Below, in pieces: positions 1 to 5,600 of a stretch of DNA of 22,925 bases. The stretch comes from CAZTPJ01 sp964614515. Its GTDB lineage: Bacteria > Planctomycetota > Phycisphaerae > Phycisphaerales > UBA1924. The notes beneath the pieces are model-generated. The model was not told the origin of the DNA. It saw nothing but the letters and a program-made list of their open reading frames with translations, and did not search any database. Every line of letters begins with the position of its first letter. Positions within the stretch are counted from its first letter, which is position 1. Position numbers and translations under genes: made by a program. The stretch is taken from contig CAZTPJ010000063.1 of the NCBI GenBank assembly GCA_964614515.1, forward strand, positions 1 to 22,925, given 5' to 3'.

Positions 1-392
1 AGCTTGCCGGGCCCGGGCAGGTCCATCATCAAGCCCGGCATAAGCGCCTCGAGCATGTCCGTGATGTCGGCCTCGAACGTCAGGCGGGGGTCGGGTAGCG
101 ATCTTGACGTGGTGATCCGCTCCACGCCGGCCGCCCACTGGTAATAGGCCGCCTCGACGCGCGGGCTGTTGAGCATGGCGAACCGGAGAAGATCGGCCAG
201 CGTGCTCGCCGAGGTCAGTTCCGGCAGGGCTGGCCTCGCGTCGCCCGGTCGGAACACCCGCTCGACCGAGGCGAGGTCCGCGCGGCGCTCTCGTTCAGCG
301 GTGGTCGGTGTTCCCGCGCAGGCAGAAAGCAGGCCGGCGCAGGCGGCGGTGAGCATGGTTCTGGCGATCGGACGAAAAGCGATTTGGGTCAT
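1..392 (-). CDS. TolC/CusC-like outer-membrane efflux lipoprotein, N-terminal part
   Basis: This is the first 130 codons of a leftward gene that runs off the window. The start is ATG at 392, with GGAAGG about 10 nt upstream. The N-terminus is a short hydrophobic segment ending LLSACAG, a lipoprotein signal. It is followed by the TolC-family opening in which a helix reads DLLRFAMLNSPRVEAAYYQW, and then by MPGLMMDLPGPGKL. These match the start of CusC-like RND outer-membrane factors, where a proline-glycine-lysine-leucine turn follows the first helix. The family forms the outer-membrane exit channel of tripartite pumps, often for metal ions. The inner-membrane pump and adaptor would be expected further left. 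The Cys/His-rich gene upstream in the same direction (start 1050) supports a metal-efflux context. Substrate is inferred only from context. Confidence 0.85.
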   Translation of the reverse strand, partial: MTQIAFRPIARTMLTAACAGLLSACAGTPTTAERERRADLASVERVFRPGDARPALPELTSASTLADLLRFAMLNSPRVEAAYYQWAAGVERITTSRSLPDPRLTFEADITDMLEALMPGLMMDLPGPGK

Positions 393-579
393 GAGCGGCC
401 ACCTTCCCAGCGGGGACAGTGCTCAACTCCGGGAGCCGACCCGCATGGCTGCGCGACGCGGCGGTCAGGGCACCAGCGGCCGAGACAGCAGACGAGCTGG
501 AGCGAGACGGTTGATTTTGAGGAGAGGACGCCGGCCGCAGAATGCGGCAGTCAGCGTTTACGTGGGGAGGGCCGAGCCG
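393..579. other. spacer between two leftward genes
   Basis: The 187 bp between the Cys/His-rich gene and the TolC-like gene hold no convincing open frame, terminator or promoter. The only recognisable element is the GGAAGG ribosome-binding site of the TolC-like gene at its left end. Confidence 0.4.
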
Positions 580-1050
580 CTACACCACGAGCGCGCAATG
601 CAGGCGCAGCAGCGAGGTCTGCGGCCGAAGTGGAACGTGCCCATGCCGAGCAGTGCGGACCGCGAGCGCGGCGCCCGTGAGATCAGGCGCGACTATCGGG
701 AGGACAGCTACCAGAACCGGCGGCGAGAGGTCCGCACCCGGCTTTTCGATCCCGGACGTGCCGGTATAGTGCTTGCCGCAGGTGCAGGGACCGTCAGGCT
801 CTTCGGTGGGTCCACCAGGGGAACCCGGAGAGGTGTCAGTTCCATCCTCACCCGGACCTTTCGCTTGGGCGTGGCGGTGACAGGCCGGGAGTGCATCGTT
901 TGGCGCGGCCGCCGACTCAACCAGGGACCGGCCTCCATGACAACCCGACTGACCGCCCAGCCACGACCTGAAACTGCAGCAGCAAAGCGGAATCGTTACC
1001 GCCAAGAGGAGGCTAACGAAGACCCGGAATGGGCTGCCACGGTCGAGCAT
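580..1050 (-). CDS. Cys/His-rich exported or membrane protein next to efflux gene
   Basis: The protein has 156 residues from the ATG at 1050. The open frame extends further upstream, but that part overlaps the promoter and reads as non-coding. Residues about 8-24 form a hydrophobic segment ending in PLCCCSF, so the protein is probably exported or anchored. The following region is rich in metal ligands: a CHGG, a CHRHAQ and a CTCGKH cluster separated by a Gly/Pro/Glu linker. A second hydrophobic stretch (PPVLVAVLPIVAPDL) follows, and the end is LLRLHCALVV. It lies 187 bp upstream of the TolC-like gene on the same strand. Small Cys/His proteins of this style are common in CusCBA-type operons, so a periplasmic metal-handling role is a reasonable inference. 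I do not recognise a named family. There is no Shine-Dalgarno site; a TATACT box ends 11 nt before the ATG. Confidence 0.7.
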   Translation of the reverse strand: MLDRGSPFRVFVSLLLAVTIPLCCCSFRSWLGGQSGCHGGRSLVESAAAPNDALPACHRHAQAKGPGEDGTDTSPGSPGGPTEEPDGPCTCGKHYTGTSGIEKPGADLSPPVLVAVLPIVAPDLTGAALAVRTARHGHVPLRPQTSLLRLHCALVV

Positions 1051-1061
1051 GAGTCGGCAGC

Positions 1062-1067
1062 AGTATA
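1062..1067 (-). promoter_or_regulatory. -10 box of the efflux operon
   Basis: TATACT on the minus strand lies 11 nt before the ATG at 1050, so the predicted transcript start leaves only about 4-5 nt of leader. No good -35 hexamer is visible. The expected -35 position is occupied by the palindrome at 1080-1094, which would fit activator-dependent or repressor-controlled transcription. Confidence 0.45.
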
Positions 1068-1079
1068 TACGCCAGGTGG

Positions 1080-1094
1080 CCGCACATTGTGCGG
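1080..1094. promoter_or_regulatory. operator-like palindrome at the -35 position
   Basis: CCGCACATTGTGCGG is a perfect inverted repeat (7-bp arms, 1-bp centre) placed 12 bp upstream of the TATACT box of the Cys/His-rich gene. Its position suggests a binding site for a dimeric regulator of the metal-efflux operon. No regulator gene is visible next to it. Confidence 0.5.
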
Positions 1095-1267
1095 CGGCTT
1101 CGGCGGCCCCAGACGCGGTTCTCCCCCCGCCCGCGTAGGGGATGTGGCACCCTTCGTCCCGCCCCGTCCGACTGTCGCATGTAAACCGACGACTTCGCCG
1201 CAAAACTTGGTTGACCTTCAGAGAACGGGTTCGATACGGTTGTGGATACGGAGTTCTACGATCCCGC

Positions 1268-3019
1268 ATGAACACTTGGGTCGCTCCCAACAGCGAGTAT
1301 CCGCCACCGAAGGCAGGGGAGCCGCCCCTTCATCGCGCGGCTCGCCTGGGTGACGGGGATGCAATTCGTCGGCTCGTTGCAGGGGGCGCAGACCTCAACG
1401 TGCTCTTCAACATCGGGCTTGATCCCGGTGCTCGCCCGCACCGCGCGACGCCGCTCATGCTGGCGGCGGGGTCCGGTGACGGTGCGTCGGCCGACACCGT
1501 GTCGCTGCTCCTCGAACTGGGTGCAGACCCGAAGGTCACAGTCGATGACCAATCCGCCGCAACGTTCGCCTGCGCGGGGCTGGGCTGGAACTACAAGCCG
1601 GGAGGCGATGGTGAGCGGCTGCGGCTTCTTTTGGAAGCAGGCAGCCCCTTGCCCACAGGCCCCGAAGAGTCCAACCGCTTGCTTTGCGACACCGCGGCGT
1701 CGGGCGACGCTGCTCGGTTGCGGGTTCTGCTCTCGCACGGCCTGAATGCGCGAGGGTACTTCGATCCTGAGGAGGCGCAGAAGAACCATGACACGATGAT
1801 GAAGCGCATGGCCGAGTACCGCGCGGGTCAGCCCGATATTTTCGCGTCCATGCCGGAGGAGCTTTGTGCCTCGATAGCCGAGTCCATGCGAGAGATGGAA
1901 GAACAGATGGCCGAGCAGCAATCCTCTGCCCCATCATCCTACGAGATTCCCCTGTTCCGCGCCGCCGAGTCCGGCAACGCCGAGTGCGTTCGATTGCTGC
2001 TCGACGCGGGAGCCGACTCCAAGACACGCGACAACTCGAAGCGCACGGCCGTGTACTACGCGAGTTCCGTCGCCGTCATCCGCGAGCTCATGAAGGCGGG
2101 ACTCCCCCTGGAGGACGCCGATGAGTTCGAGTGGTCGCCGCTCTGCAACGCGCTGAGTGACGGCGAGGAGGCGCTGCCTCGCGTGCGAGCGTTGATCGAA
2201 GCAGGTGCGGACGTCAACGCCACACACGACCACGGATACACGATCTTCATGTCGGCGGTCGGGTCGGGCAGAGTACCCGATGTTCTCCGGCTCCTCGTGG
2301 CTTCGGGCGCCGATCCGTACGCGGTTTCCGAACGGGGCTACAACGCCTTCCACGCCGCCATTGACGTCAACTTCGAAGCGAACGCCGAGGAATCAGTGCG
2401 AGACACGCTGTCATACCTCAAGCAGCTCGGCGTGAACATCGAACAACGAAACAAGGCCGATCAGACACCGCTCGCCCGGGCGATCCAGGAGGGCACGGGT
2501 ATCGAGGTCACGGTGCTTTGCGAGCTCGGCGCGAATCCCAACGCCGTGTGCCCCAAGCACGAGTGCGGTGGCGAGGGGTGTACTCGGATTGACTTGCCGC
2601 TGCTGTTCCACGCGGCCGACGGCATCGGGGTGGACAAGGACGTGAAGACAGAGGCCCTGCTTAGAGCCGGCGCCGACCCGCTTATCAAAGACCCGGAGGG
2701 GTACACACCGCTGGTGCGCGTGGTTGCCTCGCTGTGTTCGGACGCGCCGGACTATGGCACTTCCTTCGAGTCATTCTTCAAGGGGCTGGGCGAACTTCGT
2801 CTCGACGGTAAGCCGATGCCCAAGACTCGCGAGGAGTTCGTGACCGAGGCAATGCCGGCCCTCCGTGCCTATGTCGAGAGGTTTGCCGCCCGCATTCCGG
2901 TCTCCGACGACTACGAGTACGCCGCGCAATGGCGGGCGGAGAAGGTCACATGCATCGCGCTGCTCTGTGCCTATGAAGGATGGTCGCGTCACGAGCACTT
3001 GCGTCGTACCCCTCCTTGA
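1268..3019 (+). CDS. ankyrin-repeat protein
   Basis: The gene encodes 583 residues from the ATG at 1268; GGAG about 14 nt upstream is a weak ribosome-binding site. Translation could be extended to an ATG at 1142, but the added 42 residues are Arg-rich and do not look like protein. Ankyrin repeats are recognisable throughout: PPLHRAARLGDGDAIRRLVA, TPLMLAAGSGDG..LLLELGAD, IPLFRAAESGNAECVRLLLD, VRALIEAGADVNATHDHGYT, VLRLLVASGADPYAVSERGY and ALLRAGADPLIKDPEGYTPL. A Cys/His patch (CPKHECGGEGC) interrupts one repeat. The final 120 residues are not ankyrin-like. There is no signal peptide or membrane segment, so the protein is probably cytoplasmic. Ankyrin arrays mediate protein-protein contacts; the partner is unknown. 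The gene is divergent from the metal-efflux operon. Confidence 0.9.
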   Translation: MNTWVAPNSEYPPPKAGEPPLHRAARLGDGDAIRRLVAGGADLNVLFNIGLDPGARPHRATPLMLAAGSGDGASADTVSLLLELGADPKVTVDDQSAATFACAGLGWNYKPGGDGERLRLLLEAGSPLPTGPEESNRLLCDTAASGDAARLRVLLSHGLNARGYFDPEEAQKNHDTMMKRMAEYRAGQPDIFASMPEELCASIAESMREMEEQMAEQQSSAPSSYEIPLFRAAESGNAECVRLLLDAGADSKTRDNSKRTAVYYASSVAVIRELMKAGLPLEDADEFEWSPLCNALSDGEEALPRVRALIEAGADVNATHDHGYTIFMSAVGSGRVPDVLRLLVASGADPYAVSERGYNAFHAAIDVNFEANAEESVRDTLSYLKQLGVNIEQRNKADQTPLARAIQEGTGIEVTVLCELGANPNAVCPKHECGGEGCTRIDLPLLFHAADGIGVDKDVKTEALLRAGADPLIKDPEGYTPLVRVVASLCSDAPDYGTSFESFFKGLGELRLDGKPMPKTREEFVTEAMPALRAYVERFAARIPVSDDYEYAAQWRAEKVTCIALLCAYEGWSRHEHLRRTPP

Positions 3020-3109
3020 ATCTTCCCTTTGCGGCTTATGACGTCCGCTCAGGGCGGTTCGCCACTATCAGACCCAAAGTAAGCCCCTGCCGCATAGCCC
3101 ATTCGGCGC

Positions 3110-3146
3110 ACGTAACCATCGAAAACACGGGTAGTTACGTTTTTTT
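3110..3146 (+). terminator. possible terminator of the ankyrin gene
   Basis: ACGTAAC at 3110-3116 and GTTACGT at 3134-3140 pair as a 7-bp stem around a 17-nt loop, followed at once by six further T residues. The layout is that of an intrinsic terminator for rightward transcription, but the loop is long and the stem AT-rich, so it would be weak. Confidence 0.45.
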
Positions 3147-3158
3147 CAGCCTTTGGGC

Positions 3159-3187
3159 TTGACGAACAAGTGAGTTAGTGGTAACTT
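3159..3187 (+). promoter_or_regulatory. sigma70-like promoter of the glycine-zipper gene
   Basis: TTGACG at 3159-3164 and TAACTT at 3182-3187 are separated by 17 bp, giving a leader of roughly 95 nt before the ATG at 3290. The -10 box lies in a small dyad: AGTTA (3173-3177) faces TAACT (3182-3186), and TGAGT (3171-3175) faces ACTCA (3188-3192). A regulator could act here. Confidence 0.5.
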
Positions 3188-3289
3188 ACTCATGGGCCGC
3201 CCGACGGTGGGCGCGGGTGTCCGCGCGGGGGCGGCTGGATGTGTGGAAGGAGTGTGGTGTACGGCCACGGCCGTGCGAAGGAGCAAGCC

Positions 3290-3586
3290 ATGAACAGTCG
3301 GAACCGAAGTCGGAAGTTTGTGCGGATGGCGAGCGTGGGTGTGATCGGCGGTGCGTTTGTGCTCACGGCCGGGGGGTGCAACAACGCCTTCGACGGCGCG
3401 TTCAGCGGCGCGGCCATCGGCGCGCTGGCGGGCATGGGGCTCGGGTCGCTGTCGGGGAACATGGGGAAAGGCGCTGCGGCCGGCGCGATCATCGGCGGTG
3501 TCAGCGGCATGGTCATCGGCGACCAGAACAACCGGAGATCAGGCGGTTGGTCGGGTGGTCCGTCGTACCGGTCGTGCGGATGGTGA
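3290..3586 (+). CDS. glycine-zipper lipoprotein
   Basis: This small protein has 98 residues. The ATG at 3290 was chosen because AAGGAG lies 6 nt upstream and the product starts with a charged N-region (RNRSRKFVR). That is followed by a hydrophobic core and a lipobox-like LTAGGC, with Cys30 as the lipidation site. Residues 36-77 are a glycine zipper of alternating G/A and small residues (GAFSGAAIGALAGMGLG, then GAAAGAIIGGVSGMVIG), like the Gly-zipper 2TM and SlyB/OsmB-type envelope proteins. The short tail is Gly/Ser/Tyr-rich and ends SCGW. Such proteins insert in or lie against the outer membrane and often respond to envelope stress. The specific role here is unknown. Confidence 0.85.
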   Translation: MNSRNRSRKFVRMASVGVIGGAFVLTAGGCNNAFDGAFSGAAIGALAGMGLGSLSGNMGKGAAAGAIIGGVSGMVIGDQNNRRSGGWSGGPSYRSCGW

Positions 3587-3608
3587 GTTCGACGGCCGTG
3601 CGTAAGCA

Positions 3609-3929
3609 ATAGGAAGCCCGACCGTGAGGAAGGGCTTGGTCGCGGGCGGAGGTCTTCGCTATGCAGAGACTCACCGCATCACGGCTCGTGTATTGCCGCG
3701 TCACGTTCGCCGTCGCATCATGCTGTGACGATGAAGGCAACCCGGACTAGGCATGACTGTCCCAGCCGCCCAGGGCAAACGCAAAGATGCTTGGATCCGG
3801 TGGGGCGGGCGTCCCGCCCGCCTCCCTTGCGTGTCCAACGCGCGATCACACATTGAACGGTTGGTGGCGTGAACAATCTTGCGGTTGCCCTGCCGCCGCC
3901 AAACCCTCATTGACGGTCGGGCTTCTTAT
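3609..3929 (+). repeat. REP-like bipartite element, copy A (interrupted)
   Basis: The left end (3609-3649) is identical over 41 bp to copy B at 5397-5437, and similarity continues to about 3688. The right end (about 3899-3929) is the inverted counterpart: read on the minus strand it gives TAAGAAGCCCGACCGTCA. Each end can fold alone (AAGCCC with GGGCTT, or with GGGTTT through G-U pairs), as REP sequences do. The two inverted ends resemble a REPIN/BIME arrangement. After removing the nested insertion the element is about 200 bp, close to copy B. Confidence 0.75.
3771..3892. mobile_element. 122-bp MITE-like insertion nested in the REP-like element
   Basis: The left terminus is CAGGGCAAACGCAAAGAT (3771-3788). 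The right terminus, read from 3892 on the minus strand, is CAGGGCAACCGCAAGAT: one mismatch and one single-base gap. CCGCC immediately flanks both sides (3766-3770 and 3893-3897), consistent with a 5-bp target duplication. Copy B lacks this segment at the same point, so it behaves like an insertion. It has no open frame. A perfect 7-bp hairpin (GGGCGGG/CCCGCCC) sits at 3803-3819. Confidence 0.7.
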
Positions 3930-4070
3930 GCGGGGCCGCGTGGCCGTGGCGAAGCGGAGCCACCGCATCCTGCGCCGACAGCGAAGAAAGTAACTTACAC
4001 CGTCCTGCAACTGACCAGGCGAATGTGTGTCGCCGAGTCCGTCGGCTCGGTCAACGGAGGGTTCATTCAG

Positions 4071-5354
4071 ATGCAAACGGATCACTGCGCAAAGAACGGC
4101 AATCGTGGCAATGTTGGTGGTGGCGGGCACATAATGATATTGCTTGTGGTCATGACTTCGGCCTTGGGTGGCTGCGTCGTCGTCGCGCCAGCGCGGGTTC
4201 AGAGGATCCAACCGCCGTCACCCGTCGCGGAAGGGCTGCTTGTTCGCAGGGCCATCTACCAGGAGGAGCCGATCATCGATCCCGCGTATGTCTTGCACGC
4301 GAAAGATGCCAAAGGCAATCCACTCCATGACGATCGAATCGGCGACATTTCCGATATCCGCCTCATCACGGGCGAGCGTGGTGAGCCGCATGAGATCGTT
4401 GTCGCGGGGTCTCGGGGGGCGGCATACTTTGACCCCACAACGCTCGCGCTGCGCCGCAGAATCCTCTTCAACCCTTCTAATCCAAACGCATATTATGGAC
4501 ACTGGATGGATCATCGCATTGTCGATTTGAACGGCGATGGATCACCGGAATTTGTGGAAGTGCATTGGGCGGGAGGCACGGCAGCCGTGTGTGGCCCGGA
4601 TGGTGAGTGGCTGTGGAAAGTGACCTATCCGCCCAAGGCCGAGGGACCGAAGGTCATGGCCATCGCGGATTTCTCTGGTGATGGCTCGCATCAAATTGTG
4701 ATCGGTGGCATGTACACAGACGCATTTCGAGTGTGGGCGTCTGATGGCACGATTATCGCGGATCAGAAGTGGGACCGTGTCACGTCGAGAGACGAATATC
4801 CGTTTCTTATCGCCGATGTCGACGGTAAGCCAGGCGATGAGTGCATCTACATGACGTACGGCGAGATTGTGGTCCGCAACATGTCAGGCGAACTTGCGAG
4901 AAAGCGAGTTCACAGTGACAGTATGACGCCGGTATGGCAGCGCGTGGCGATGCGCGATTCGCCCGAAGAACTGTGGATCCACATTTATCTCAGCCGCGAC
5001 GAATCGAAGTTGGTTCGAATCGACCGCGATCTTTCGATTCATGTGGAAACCGTCCCCCAGCTACCTCCGCATAGTCTGCAGGGCGAGGCGGGATGGCTGG
5101 GCAATCCGCCGGTCGAATACGATGTCTTCAGCGTTGACGTCTTTGATGGGGCAAAGTACTATTTCCTGTGGTTTCGATCAATGGACGGAGAATTGCGGTA
5201 CCGCGAAGTGTTTTTTCAGGAAGTCGGGCGAGTGCGTACTCGAGGCGCGATGCTTGCGCTGCCTGCTCAAGATGGCCGTCCGACACGATGGTTGGTCGGG
5301 TGGGGTGCCACACTCTGGCTGCTTGAACCGCCTGCCGACAAGTCGGCATCATAA
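4071..5354 (+). CDS. FG-GAP/VCBS-like lipoprotein
   Basis: The protein has 427 residues. ATG at 4071 is preceded by GGAGG with 10 nt spacing; an internal ATG at 4134 would leave a shorter signal. The N-terminus has a hydrophobic run ending SALGGC, so Cys35 is the probable lipidated residue. Three stretches resemble calcium-loop blades of FG-GAP/VCBS propellers: VDLNGDGSPEFVEV (about 151-164), IADFSGDGSHQIVIGG (about 198-213) and IADVDGKPGDECIY (about 247-260). The C-terminal half lacks clear repeats and ends WLVGWGATLWLLEPPADK. The likely location is the outer membrane or cell surface. The sequence resembles rhamnogalacturonan-lyase-type propellers in style only, and no catalytic residues could be assigned. 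The gene lies between two REP-like elements, is read alone, and has no visible terminator apart from the downstream repeat. Confidence 0.85.
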   Translation: MQTDHCAKNGNRGNVGGGGHIMILLVVMTSALGGCVVVAPARVQRIQPPSPVAEGLLVRRAIYQEEPIIDPAYVLHAKDAKGNPLHDDRIGDISDIRLITGERGEPHEIVVAGSRGAAYFDPTTLALRRRILFNPSNPNAYYGHWMDHRIVDLNGDGSPEFVEVHWAGGTAAVCGPDGEWLWKVTYPPKAEGPKVMAIADFSGDGSHQIVIGGMYTDAFRVWASDGTIIADQKWDRVTSRDEYPFLIADVDGKPGDECIYMTYGEIVVRNMSGELARKRVHSDSMTPVWQRVAMRDSPEELWIHIYLSRDESKLVRIDRDLSIHVETVPQLPPHSLQGEAGWLGNPPVEYDVFSVDVFDGAKYYFLWFRSMDGELRYREVFFQEVGRVRTRGAMLALPAQDGRPTRWLVGWGATLWLLEPPADKSAS

Positions 5355-5396
5355 TGGTCGCGGCAGGTGGATGCTCAGGTCTACTCTCAGGTACAC

Positions 5397-5570
5397 ATAG
5401 GAAGCCCGACCGTGAGGAAGGGCTTGGTCGCGGGCGGGGATCTTCGCCGTGCAGAGATTCACCGCGTCACGGTTCGCCGTCGGCCGCGGCAGGCCGCGAC
5501 GGTGGAGATGAGTCTGACGAGGCGTGATTGTCCCCGCCGTCAAACCCTCCCTGACGGTCGGGCTTCTTAT
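5397..5570 (+). repeat. REP-like bipartite element, copy B (intact)
   Basis: This 174-bp element begins with the same 41 bp as copy A and ends (5541-5570) in the inverted sequence that reads ATAAGAAGCCCGACCGTCAG on the minus strand. The terminal units differ at scattered positions that keep the AAGCCC stem paired. It begins 42 bp after the lipoprotein stop codon. The left hairpin could double as a transcription-attenuating structure. Confidence 0.75.
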
Positions 5571-5579
5571 GAAGAGGTT

Positions 5580-5600
5580 CTCATTGGCGGTCGGGCTACC
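5580..5600 (-). repeat. third, partial REP-like unit touching a stop codon
   Basis: On the minus strand this reads GGTAGCCCGACCGCCAATGA, matching the right-end unit of copy A except for a few changes. It directly abuts and shares one base with the TAG stop (5602-5600) of the propeller gene, so the unit sits exactly at that gene's 3' end. Confidence 0.55.

Larger units (their letters stand above)
3587..4070. other. gene-free region made of repeats plus leader
   Basis: These 484 bp hold no credible gene. Most of the stretch (3609-3929) is a REP-like element with a nested 122-bp insertion. The last 140 bp (3930-4070) are the leader of the lipoprotein gene at 4071 and contain GTAACTTAC (3990-3998). 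The same nonamer also covers the -10 box at 3181-3189. I found no clear -35 for a promoter there. Confidence 0.6.

Noticed and set aside
1211..1239. TTGACC followed 17 bp later by ATACGG as a promoter for the ankyrin gene
   Set aside because: The -35 is good but no acceptable -10 is present at any spacing from 16 to 18 bp, so I do not list it.
1225..1240. GGGTTCGATAC resembling a tRNA T-loop
   Set aside because: No acceptor, anticodon or D-arm can be folded around it; it is part of the ankyrin gene leader.
169..1353. A 394-codon rightward open frame across the efflux operon and its promoter
   Set aside because: It is Arg/Ala/Gly-rich low-quality sequence antisense to the TolC-like and Cys/His-rich genes, crosses their promoter, and has no ribosome-binding site or recognisable domain. 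High GC explains its length.
3803..3819. GGGCGGG/CCCGCCC hairpin as a terminator
   Set aside because: It has no T-tract, lies inside the MITE-like insertion and is far from any gene end.
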